From: Punctularia strigosozonata HHB-11173 SS5
Lineage: Eukaryota; Basidiomycota; Agaricomycetes; Corticiales; Punctulariaceae
Assembly (NCBI RefSeq): GCF_000264995.1
Contig: NW_006767444.1
Location: 895,252-959,251, forward strand
Reading direction: 5' to 3'
Length of the DNA stretch: 64,000 nucleotides
The translations under genes were made by a program, and so were the position numbers. The notes under the pieces were generated by a model. The model was given only the letters and a program-made list of their open reading frames with translations, ran no database searches and was not told where the DNA came from. The first letter of the stretch is position 1. Each line of letters opens with the position of its first letter. Below are positions 9,639 through 20,646 of the stretch, one piece after another.

Positions 9639-12600
9639 ATGACCGAAGCCGCAGGAGACCCTACTCTGCCGTCTGGAGGCCGAGTGAACGACAGCAGTAT
9701 GACTACACCATCCAAGATGTTGGAACTAACTGGTGCGCGTGCTCATACCTATGCGGCTTGTGGACCCGCCTCACTATCGTCGACAGGACTACGCTGCACG
9801 GGCTTGCGCAAACGTCGCTATTATTGTATCATACAGTTTGGGGCCATGTCATTCAAGACCTCTGTCTCCCCTGAAACGAAAGACCCATCTTGGGATGGCT
9901 CCATTCGCCTGTATGTGTCCGATTTAGTCACGATGGATGTCACCGACGCAATCCACAGGTTAGGCGATGCATCCAGCATCATCATCAACGTCCGTAGGCA
10001 GCGGATGTTCTTTTGCGGTAAACTTCGCAGCGACTCCCGAGTGGCTCATATCACCGTCGATCAGCTGGGCTCGCAGCCAACGGGTCAGTGGTTCGCCTAT
10101 ATTCCCTTCCTGTTTCTTGACGTTGGTGCTCGTGCAGATGCTTCCGCGACAGATAGACCTTTGGTCATGGAGGGGCTTCGCCATCGATGGTTGAAAGCTT
10201 CCATTTCCTTCGTCGCCACCCAATCGATGGCGTCTTCTCCATTCAGCCCCGGGACCACAGCGGCTGCCAAGCCTGAACCATCGACACAGCTTCCCCAGGG
10301 CGAGTTATCCGGTCGCGAAGATGGCAACGTTCCAAATAAGGGCTCGGAGAACGAGGAAGATCCCTTTGGGGCTAATGGGTGAGTGACCGAACCGACAGAT
10401 CAACTTCATGGGGGCTCATCTTCCCAGTAAACTTCGCGAACTCGTCCATGACACCAAAGCGGATGCTGATGCGATGCGCTCTGCGCCCGATATTGTCGAG
10501 ACCGTCGCCGATGCTATCCAAACCGGCAAGGATGCCGCCGAGTCTCACAGCGACGCGTTCGAGAGTTGGAAGTTCCTGCTGGACAAGCTGCAGTTTTTCG
10601 TGACTATCTCGGATGGATTAGCTCAGGTAAATGGCACTGCGCAATACGATGCCTCTGTGATAGCTCTTGATGTGACTTATAGATCCATCCTTACGCGCAG
10701 GCGGCCCTCAGCATCATATCAGCCGTTCCGAAGGTAGTGCTCGCTTCCTGGAGAAAAATCCGCCACTCAGTTGCACTTCTGCCGCAGGCAATCATAGAGC
10801 AGACAGGAAAAGATGCAGCCATACGTGATTTGGTGAAGATCATCAACAGGACGTTGAAGCTGATGGACGAAGCCGAGCCTCTTCGTCAAGAAGGCAACCG
10901 ACGAGAGACCGCGAGTCTCATCGCTCAACAAATCGGCGAATGTGCAAAGTTCGTCTCCGATTACGCGAAGACCGAGGGTTTCAGTGAGCATCGCCGTCGA
11001 TAGGTATAACGTAGCTAATTGGAGAGCATGTTCAGCGTTACGGCTCGCTAAGAATTTCGGTTGCGATGTCGAGGGCGCTGTCGCGGAATACAAGAAATGC
11101 CTTGAAGTACTCATTGAAGATTTTGAATGTCATACCAGTGTGGCTACAAACATTGTTGTTCTGGAGGTTCTGGAGAGCGCACGGCGTGTCGGTCGGTGAC
11201 GTCATCCACCCCGTGTATCGCTTTTGTTGACATCGCACAGACCAGAACGTTATCTTCCGCGAGCTTCCCGTTGCGTCGGGCTCAGGCTTCGACCCCGACA
11301 AGGGATGTCTACCTAAGACCCGTATTCCGCTCATCAATCTCATCATTGATTGGATCGATTCCCCCGACGAAGCCAACTCGCAGCGGGTCTTTTGGTTGCG
11401 GGGTCCTGCGGGCGCCGGGAAATCCGCGATTGCTCACACTATCGCCAAGCATTACAATGACAAGAGGAGGCTCGGTAGTATGGTGTGCTTCAATGCCGCC
11501 GGATGCAAGATTGAACAACTATTTCCTACGCTTTCCTTCGATCTATCAGATTTCGATCGAGGATGGAGGAAGGCGCTATGGGAAGCGGTCAAAGACAACA
11601 GTAACCTTCGCCACACCCACTCGCTGCAGCTCCAGTTCGATGGTCTTTTCCTTGGTCCAGCAAAAGCCGTAGCAGAGCATTCTGTGAGCCCTATCGTGAT
11701 CATCCTGGATGCTTTGGATGAGAGTGGCAAAGAATCGGAACGGTCTAAACTGCTGCCATACATATTGCGGCTACAGGAGCTCCCCAACAACTTTCGTTTT
11801 CTGGTCACCTCGAGGGACGAGAAGGACATACGAGACAAACTCACAGACCTGCGATGCGTACGCCAGCAGAATATTGCCGTTTACAACGACACTGTTGACC
11901 ATGATATCGCTCTGTTCGTGCGCGAGGACTTTTCCGCCAAGGCACCTCATATAGTAATGGACGCACGGTGGAAGGGAGAGTCAATGGTACAGGAAATCGT
12001 TAAGGCCGCTGAGAAGTCTTTTCAGTGGGCGTTCACGGCGTGCAGCTTCATCCGAGGAGAAGACAAGTACAAGGAGTACGACTGGCACGATCGTTTCTTG
12101 GCCGTTCTGTCTTCTGGATCTTCGTCGCAAGATCAGGAATCCGGCGTTCGTTACAGTCATCTGGATACCCTCTACAAGCTAGTTCTAGGTCAGCTGTTCG
12201 GGGATGGACCATCGGATCGTTTCAAACGCGTGTTGGGATGTGTCCTCTCAGCAAAGGTACCGTTACCCCTGGATGCACTGGAAGAGCTACAAGAGGAGAA
12301 AGATCCGCGAGGCTGTACCACCAACGTCTTGAACATCATGGGATCTTTGTTATATGGTGTTTCCAACCCAGGAGATCCGATTCGTCCCCTACACAGCTCC
12401 TTTCGTGATTTCCTGACCGACAATTCTCGAAGCGGTGCTTACTGCGTGAATCTTATGGATGCGAATGAGCTGCTAGCCCACTCGACGCTACGAATCATGC
12501 GGACATCGCTTCGCTTCAACATATGCCATCTTGCGTCTTCATACGACCTCAACGACGAGTACGATGATCTTGATCAGCGTATCCTGAACAACGTGACGTC

Positions 12601-15431
12601 TGGTCTCATCTACGCAGTCTGTTATTGGGCGCAACATATCGTCCCTGGACCCGGGGCTACTCTATCCCCCGAATTGCTAACTCAAATCGAAGGATTTTTC
12701 AAGACTCGGGCGTTGTTCTGGTTAGAGTCACTGAGTCTGTTGAACTCATTACAGTCGGGTTCGTCCGCGCTGCTGACGTTGAAGAGAGCCTTGACGGTGA
12801 GCATTCCTATACCGAACGACATTCGCGTGTTAACAAGGCGCTATCTTTTAGGGAAACGATGAGGCGAGCGATGTTCTTCGCTTGGTCGAGGATCTCGATA
12901 GATTCCTCAGTTTATACTGGGACGTGATCTCAATCTCAGCACCCCACATCTATCTCTCTGCTCTTTCCTTCACTCCGGAGACTTCGCTCGTATCTCAAAA
13001 TTATATGGAGTCCTTCCCCAACAGCGCGAGGGTCTTGCAAGGTCGACTGGCTCATTGGCCAGCGTTACGATGCACAATGCAAGGTCACCGGGGTGTTGTC
13101 AGATCTGTCAAGTTTTCGCATGATGGGAAGTGGATAGTATCGGGCTCACATGACTGTACTATTCGTATGTGGGACGCCGAGTCAGGTCAGGCTGTCGGAA
13201 AGCCGTTCGAGGGTCATACGGATACCATTTATTCGGTAGCATTCTCTTCGGATGGGAGACGCATCATCTCAGCCTCCGCCGACAACACCATCCGAATGTG
13301 GGATACAGCAGAGGGCAAGGCGATTGGAGAACCGTTCCGCGGCCATACCGTAGAAGTCAATTCCGTCGCATTCTCGCCACAGGCTGATGATCCGCGCGCA
13401 GTCTCAGGTGCCAATGATTCGACTATTCGCTTATGGGATACGAGCACGGGGAAAATGCTCGGAGAACGCATGAACCACACACACGTTGTAATGTCTGTAG
13501 GATTTTCACCAGATGGAACGCGCCTGGTCTCTGGCTCTGAGGATCATACAATACGCATATGGGATGCGCAATCACAAAAACTCGTGGCAGGACCTCTCTC
13601 AGGTCACGGTGATACTGTCCTTTGTGTCGCCTTTTCACCTGACAGCATGCGCGTTATGTCGGGATCCAGAGATGGCACAATTCGAATCTGGGATGCAGAA
13701 TCCGGGCAGACGATAGTAGGCCCGCTCGTGGGTCACACCCGTCCTGTGACGTCTGCGAGTTTCTCCCCCGACGGAAAGTACATCGTTTCCGGATCAGTGG
13801 ACGACACGATTCGACTGTGGGACGCGAAGAACGGGGCCAAACTCGGAGAGCCGGTTCATTGCCAGAGTATACAAGTTCTGTCTGTGGCGTATTCCCCGGA
13901 TGGATCCCGCATAGCCTCTGGATCATGGGACGGACATGTACGAGTGTGGCACACGGCGGAGATGGCAACGACCAAGGCTTCTGGCACTCCAACTCCTGTT
14001 ATGTCCATCGATGTGACCTCCGATGGCAGCCAAATCGTCGCGGCTGACGTGGATGGCTGGCATCGGTGTTATGATACCGCAACACAAGCGGCCATTGGGA
14101 ATCCTTTCGGCGGTGACGAGCTGCAGAGTGGTAACACACTTTGGTGTGTCGCCTTTTCCCCAGATGGCAGTCGGATAATCTCGGGCTATTACGATGGTAG
14201 CATCCGACTATGGGATGTAGAAAGGGGAACCGTCATCGGAGAGCCGTGGAAAGGCCCGCATAAAGGCCTCATCTCCTCTATTCTCTTCACGCCCAGCGGC
14301 CAGCAAGTGATCTCAGGGTCTTGGGACGGCACTATCTGTGTGTGGGACGTGGAGACTGGTAAAGCGCTCGGTGAATCTTTCAGCGGACACGACGCTGGCG
14401 TTACATCCCTCGCACTATCACCCATCGGCAAAAGACTTATCTCCGGATCAAAGGATCACACCATTCGAGTCTGGGATGTGGAGATTAGACAACCTGTTGG
14501 AGAGCCTCTCCAAGGTCATACCAATGAGGTCAGTTCCGTCGCATACTCCTCAGATGGGAGCCGAATCGTTTCCGGATCGGATGACGTCACGGTCCGGCTG
14601 TGGGACGCAGAGTCCGGGGATCCCATCGGAGAGCCTTTGGTTGGCCGCGCCGTGAACTCCGTGGCATTTTGCTCCCATGATGAGTATGTGATCTCTGGAT
14701 CTTGGGATGGCACGGTACGGATTTGGGGCGTAGGGACGACATCGGGGCCACTGGTCGCCGTTTCACGAGGACATTCGCACGGGGTCGCATCGGTCAAATG
14801 GTCGTCTAAGACGAGCTGCATCGTTTCCGGCTCGTGGGATGGCTCTGTCCGGTCTTGGGACATCCGAGAGCTTATCGGCAAGCCTACCCAATCACTCATG
14901 CAGGACCAAACAGCAGTCGAAGAGCCGATGTTCAACGGCGATACCGGAACCGATGCACCATTATCTTCGGAGTTGACGAGTTCAAAATCTACAGGTGACG
15001 TTCTCCTTTGTTATCCCAAGTCATCGACTCACGGTGCAACTACAGACGAGGACACGACGTCCCCTGATTCTCCGTCTCAGATCTCCATCTGTTTCTCATC
15101 CGCTCCCGAACATCAACTCCGTGACGCTCATACGTTCTTCCCGAACGGCGAGCCAGGATGGAGCCACGCGCGCATGAAAGCTTCATTCGGACTAGCTTCA
15201 TGGAGATCGGACAATAAGGGATGGATTTTAGGTCCCGACGACGAGCGACTACTCTGGGTCCCACAGCATAGTCGTTGGAACCTCTGGCAACCTGCGTCCA
15301 GACTGTTCTTGCCCTCGGAGGAGACGACGATGCTGGATTTGAGCCGCTTCGTGCACGGCGAGAGGTGGGCAGAGTGCTACAAGTTCTACGAGCCCAGGAC
15401 GGACGAGGGCGAAGCTGGTGGAGAGCACTGA
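9639..15431 (+). CDS. C2-NACHT-WD40 NLR-type protein, left outer copy
   Basis: Nine exons join in phase: 9639-9732, 9787-9910, 9959-10378, 10428-10626, 10683-10733, 10788-10983, 11036-11191, 11241-12796 and 12852-15431, giving 1791 residues. A C2-like domain (ELTGLRCTGL, SPETKDPSWDG) is followed by a helical linker. The NACHT ATPase has Walker A GPAGAGKS, Walker B IVIILDALDES, a TSR sensor and the winged-helix motif LHSSFRDFL. Fourteen WD40 repeats then fit two seven-bladed propellers, before a ~160-residue tail with LWQPASR and LDLSRFVHG. The stop between NACHT and WD40 lies in a GTGAGC...TTTTAG intron. Fungal NLRs of this build act in non-self recognition and programmed cell death; the ligand is unknown. 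The C2 and linker resemble the right outer copy, while NACHT resembles the inner copies, so the gene looks recombinant. Confidence 0.88.
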
Positions 15432-16234
15432 GAATGCCGAAGGCTGCGGCGATGATTGTTCGGATCATTCGGAGACGGAACGCACGACACGTATATGATG
15501 TATTTGCATTGGCAGTCAGGATACATGCAAGGTGCATTCTTACCGCTGTATTTTGATAGCCAGACAGGCATGGTAGCAAACACGACGCAGGGAGTGCAAG
15601 CGGCGCCTCTCGATGTTGAGCTTCGAGCTTTCAAGGTACGAGTCATGGCTCCACCAGTCCGAACTTAGGCTGTCGGTGGCATGCATACGACGAGCGGCAA
15701 TGGAGGGAACGACCGGGTTCTAGCTGAGCGAGGCAGCGGGGGCAGCGGTCCCGATTGCTCGTGCTATTGGCTCTCGACGGGTTCACGAAACCCCGGTGAA
15801 CGCGGTTGAGCACGAGCTTGGAGAGGAGGCGTGGTCGAATAAAGTCAAAGGAGCAATGAGCGCAGTCGGGAACGATTTCGCTCTTTCAACTGATTGAGCG
15901 AAACGATCATCGCCAAATAGTGACGCTGACGCACCTTTTTGTGCTTTTTCACATCGTCGAGCAGCATCATGCGTGTCTAGGAGCTCAGCCATATGGAGTG
16001 ATTGAAGCCTTGTACTCATGCAGGCGACGAGTGCTCGTGGATGTTTGTGCCAAGAGAAGCAATCGGTACGTATCCGACGTCGAACACGTAAAAAGAACGG
16101 GGCTTTCAGCGCTGAGCGTTCACGTCTGCATAGAACGGGTGTTATCCAGATCCCTTGGTCGAATTCAATTAGAGTGCGCAAGTCAATCCGAGAGAGGTGC
16201 GTCATAGCACCGTCTATGTATGTAAGGTAAGTTG
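15432..16234. repeat. Conserved NLR 3' flank, copy 1 of 4
   Basis: This block recurs after each of the four NLR genes (also 26944-27725, 44480-45314 and 56705-57512 in matching orientation). Open frames in it are not conserved among copies, so it is likely a 3' UTR plus spacer amplified with the gene. Confidence 0.7.
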
Positions 16235-16706
16235 AAATGTAGAGAAATTGGCCGGGCAATAGAGGTTGTATATGTAACGGCGACCTGTTTGGAGCCCTTG
16301 CTCCCGCGTTGCGAGCTCGACCTCTCTTGTACATGCCTGCTTTCCTCCTCCCCCTCTGCCCTCATCGACGTCAGTAGTAGCAGCCGCGCACAGCGTGCAC
16401 CAGCGTCAATGGCCTGACTATCCTCCTTGCTTGGATGATCGTATTTGCAGCGCTATCAGATCCGCGTTGGGCTTCTGTCTCATTCTGCTTCCGGCCTATC
16501 CGAGGCACGGGCCCTCCGAGTATCTTGCACACCGCCGCCACGGACGACGACGACGACGACAACAACAACAAGAATTTACTCTGCGTTCGTATCTCATGCC
16601 GTCGATGCTGCCTTCACCCCAAGACATCGACCATCGCCTGGGGACCATATGTGAACCGACTCCACCTTGTCGCGTAGGAAGGCCCTGAAGGACACACATA
16701 TACGCC
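16235..16706 (+). promoter_or_regulatory. Copied Lon-protease promoter region (left arm)
   Basis: Homologous to the minus strand of about 42080-42560, upstream of the intact Lon gene. It keeps the GGCCGGGCA word, a TATA-like stretch (TTGTATATG at about 16265) and a GAC/AAC trinucleotide run near 16540-16572. It precedes a broken Lon reading frame, so any transcript would be non-productive. Confidence 0.6.
16540..16572. repeat. Trinucleotide microsatellite (GAC)n-(AAC)n
   Basis: A short run of GAC then AAC units. Equivalent runs of different length occur in the right-arm copy (about 56365-56400) and in the intact Lon promoter (about 42206-42230), as expected of slippage at a shared ancestral site. 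Confidence 0.8.
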
Positions 16707-18130
16707 ATGGAATCCGCACCCCTACCCCCCGCTCTCCACATCTTGCCTCTCCCGTACCCGCTTCTGCTCCTGCCAACCGCTCATTTGATGCCCCTCTTCT
16801 CGTTGCCCGTCGGCGAAGCCCTACTTCACGTCCTCCACACCAGCGACGCGGTTTCCCGCTAGGCCCGCCCCCGCCACGGCACATACGACAGACGACCAAA
16901 GGACCCGTGCACGAACGCCCTCGTATCCCACGACAAGAACACAGCGCCGGTCGTGTTTTCCTTCTCGACAGAGTACTTTGTGCACGCCCAACGCTCGCGG
17001 CGCGATCGCAGCGCGCGACGGCGCTCTGCGTCAAGCGCTCGAGCATCCTCGAAGTGAGCTCGAAGGTGGCGAGCGACGTCGCGGAGAGCCTCGGTCGGCA
17101 GCGAGAAGGTGTTTAAGTCCGGCGGCCGATGACCCGCCACACAGAAGGAGCTCGTCGGTGAGTTTCCTCCGTTCGTCGATCCCTGATTACTGTGAAGTTG
17201 AACCGTTTCGATTTTCTAGCGCTGATCTTGTCCTCGTCGCGCGGGCTCATCGGCGATGGCGCGCAGGGTCCCGTGCGCCGCCGGCGAGCGATCTCGATAC
17301 CGACGAAGGCGCGGATGCGGACGAGCTCGCGGCGCTCCGGGCGAGGATGGGGGCGCTCGTGCCTGTATCCAATGAACGTAAGACACGGCGACCAAGGCGT
17401 CTCAGCGGATGAAAAGGATTCAGCCGAGCAGTGCCGATGCTGGGGTCGTGAGGAGCTATACGTGAGTGCTTCTCTGCGCTTATATGCGTCTCGTTCTCGA
17501 TGGAAGCACGATGCTGACTTTGTCTTGCATTTTGTAGCTGGAATGGCTCGTCGCGCTTCTCTGGCCGACCGCTCGAAGCGACCACGCGAAAGAGAACGAC
17601 GGGACCCTGGCCAACACGGCCTTTTTTGCAGAAGGCGCGCGTACAGCTACGGCGGGATCGTTACGGCGTCGACATGGTCAATCGCCGGTTCATCGAGTAC
17701 TTGGCCGTTGTCTGGTTTCGTGCCCCGGTCGACGGGGAAGATAGTTCTCCGGCGCGGGTGGTTGATCAGGGCAGGATCCGGAGGTGAGGGAGGGCGTGCG
17801 CTCGGTGGGTGGGGAGGTGTCGGTGCCGAAGGAGAGACCGAAGAGGGCACGAGGGGGCGTCAAGGCCCCGATACCGTTGGTTATCGGCCCACCGGGTGCA
17901 GGGAAGATGTCGCTGGGAGCGTCGATTGCTCGCGCTGGACGGACCGTCAGCGAGGGTGTCCCTTGGTATGCTGATTTCACCGCATTCGAACGCTTAACTG
18001 ACACTGACATCGACGTCGAAGGTGAAACGCGCGATGAAGCGGAGATCGGCGGGCATAGGAGGACGTACGTCGCTAGCGGCCTTCGACGATGGATCGTGCA
18101 GGCCATCAGCATGGCGATGTTGCTCGACGC
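16707..18130 (+). pseudogene. Broken 5' part of a Lon protease gene (left arm)
   Basis: Starts with an ATG whose product (MESAPLP, then [13 protein letters not shown]) mirrors the start of the intact Lon at 42075, but the frame fails soon after. Most of the Lon N domain is missing. Recognisable islands follow in several frames: [20 protein letters not shown], a Walker A remnant [17 protein letters not shown] (intact gene: [17 protein letters not shown]), and HRRTYVASG. Homology ends near 18130 inside the AAA+ domain; the protease domain is absent. Several frame breaks are present, so no Lon can be made. It sits between two NLR genes in the same orientation. Confidence 0.88.
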
Positions 18131-19596
18131 AGGACGACGCCGGCTGAGGAAGACCGGATCATGTCGTTGGGCACGTAGCTCTCGCTCCGGGAGGATATGT
18201 GCAAGCTGTTCGAGATCGATCCCCGGGCAAGGAACGAGCTCGTGAACGTGCTCGCGGGCAAGTGCGCGCGTGGAGGCGGAGGTGAAGAAGCGCCGGACGT
18301 AGCTGAGGGCGTAGAAGAATCGCGTTGGGGAACTGGAGAGGACGTGTCGAGGGTCGGAGAAGCATGTGGATAGGGGTCGATAGGAGGACTCGGAGCGCGG
18401 GGGAAAACAGGTGAGCATCCCGTTGCGCGGTTGAGCGTTCAGTGGCTGAACGAGGCGTTCAGCTCGAGGAAGAGATTGGGCAGGAACGCGCTCACGCTGA
18501 TCAACTGGAGTCGGCTGTTCAAGAACACGACGTACGCATATCCGAGCTGGAGCACGAACGTAGCTAACGCTGCACGCGCAGAAGAGCTTGTCCAGGAGTT
18601 CGACGCCGAGATCGAGAACCTTAGCCGTCGTGTCGTCTCATGCGATGACGAAGCGAGAGCCTTCGCGAGCAGTTGTCCGCCGTCGAACGCGAACACGATC
18701 GCCTTGCAGGCGAGCATCGCCGGACGCTTGACGAGAGTGACAAGTGCTCCGACGAACGCGTCTCGCAAGTAATCGAGGAGAAGGCCGAGGCGGAGGAGCA
18801 GCTCCGGGCCCTCGAGGAGCGGGTCAAGGCGCTCGGCGATCGAGGCAAACAAGCTGCGGAAGGGGGCGCACGAGCTGAAGATGGAGGGTTCCGACAAGCA
18901 CCTGAAGATAGTGCATGAACAAGCAGCTTGTGGCTAAGGAAGAGGATAACGAAGGCCTGGATGTTGCTTTGGATTCTGAGCAGCAAGAGCTGAGACTTGT
19001 CAGCTGTTCGGTCTTCGTGTGCAAAGACAAGGCTGATGTCAACTCCTTGAAGGTGAAATGGAAACTCGCTGTCCGCGCTGCGACGGGAGGTGCACCTACG
19101 CTCTCCAAGGCGACGCGACAGGAGTCGGTGCTGGCTACGCCGGCCTTGCGTCGGCCATCCGTCGTCGCCGACACACTCAACGCTTCTCGACCTTCGTCGA
19201 CCATGTCCGAAGCAAATACGACAGCCAAGGCGCTCACGTCTCGCCCGAATCCCGACTCGGTAGGGTCCGTGGGCTCGAGCGGATCGAGCACCGCAACAAA
19301 AGCGAGGATCGCAGGGACAATGGGCTTTCCTTTATCCATCTTCGAGCCCCGGTCTTCCGTGTCTGGAACAACGTCCACACCTGAGTCTCGCATAGGCTCA
19401 ACCACCAGTCGCCGTCCGGCGCTCGCTCCTCGCCCTCGGCCATACCTCATTCCTGGACGACGAGCGTAAGAAAGCGTGTGTCGGTTGACGCATCGACGAG
19501 GACGCCGATCAAGAGCCGAGAAGCGGCGAATCAGAGCGAGAGCGAGCAGAGTGGCAGCGGCAAGGAGAACAACCCGAAGGCTGCGAGAAGGATGTA
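18131..19596 (+). pseudogene. Broken 3' part of a coiled-coil protein gene (left arm)
   Basis: A new homology starts right after the Lon relic. Islands include a strong coiled coil (LREQLSAVEREHDRLAGEHR, VSQVIEEKAEAEEQLRALEE), the piece LKMEGSDKHLKIVHEQAA, and a Ser/Thr/Pro-rich tail with TPALRRPSVV and GKENNPKAARRM before a stop at 19596. The pieces lie in different frames, and compared with the right-arm copy about 0.5 kb is missing near 18385. The parent gene is not in this window. The coiled coil plus basic Ser-rich tail suggests a cytoskeletal or spindle-associated protein, but I cannot name it. Confidence 0.7.
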
Positions 19597-20646
19597 GGCC
19601 ATCCCGGTCTCGGCGTGATATACCCTTACACACCACATCACGCACCCTATCGACACTTGCCACCCATCTCGATAATGTAGCATCTCAGCACACGCCGCAT
19701 TCCACGCATTTATGCACGCATATCGACATTTATCTATCAGGGATACGCTCGTGAATAACGTCGTAGCCCACTCTCCGCTCCTTGCTAATTCGCATACTCG
19801 CTGATATATGGACAAGAATGTGTTCTGCTCTGCTGCTTTACTTTGCTGTGTTCGCCTGCTTTCTGGTGCATTGGCGCTTGCCGCCTCATATACTCTTCAT
19901 GCTCTCTGTCCACAAGCCGTGCTGAATTGTTTTATTTATGCTCTCGAACATGTATCACCGAACCACAGAAATCTAAGATCTTGTCATGAATGTTCCGTAG
20001 CCAGCTCTACAATACGGTACCTATTCCGCCTTGACCCCGTCAGATCTTGTGGATTGCGCGGGCATATACTCTACATGTCTTGAGTGGTCGAGACGCTCGT
20101 GGACGGCTGGACGGACGCAGGCGAATAATCGAATTGGCAAGCACTGCAGGCGTGATGCGTCGCGGTGTCTGGCTCACTACCAGCACTTTTACAGCAAACC
20201 ACCGTCACGTCATGCGCAGTCTTGATTTTCTGCACATCGCACATATGTTCAAGCTTCAAGCTTGAAGTCCCGCCGCAAGTTACCCAGCGTCCCCGGTGCT
20301 CGAGCCCGACCCGACTGAAGCTTGGGGCTTCAATCAAGACGTCCTGTACTGAGGCTGTTTCATGAAACCCTGAAACCAACGGCACCACCCCCACCTGCCA
20401 TTCTACCACCACCTTATCCGCGATCGGCAATAGGTTGGGCTATTCAGGGCGATGCTCCGTCCGATATGGATGGTCCCGTGAATACCATGCAGGCAGTTCG
20501 CTTCACGGCAGACTCCCACACCGCTTCAAGGCCTCCTCATCTTACCCTGTTACACCGGCGTTGGCGCAACTGATAGCTCACATTCAAGGGACCTCACCGT
20601 GTGTGACTCGAGGAGACATCCTAACGGCGAGGCTGGGATACCTGCC
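19597..20646. other. Upstream flank of the left inner NLR gene
   Basis: Mirrors 51821-52867 closely. Open frames differ between the two copies, so it is read as promoter and 5' flank. A small HindIII-type palindrome near 20250-20266 is partly duplicated here but single in the mirror copy. Confidence 0.5.

Noticed and set aside
12797-12851. Stop codon between the NACHT and WD40 parts, suggesting two genes or a broken gene
   Set aside because: A GTGAGC donor and TTTTAG acceptor define a 55 nt intron, present at the same place in all four copies, which joins the frames.
13081-14880. Regular repeats resembling a repeat array
   Set aside because: They are the 14 WD40 coding repeats, about 42 codons each and diverged at DNA level. 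There is no CRISPR architecture, and the genome is eukaryotic.
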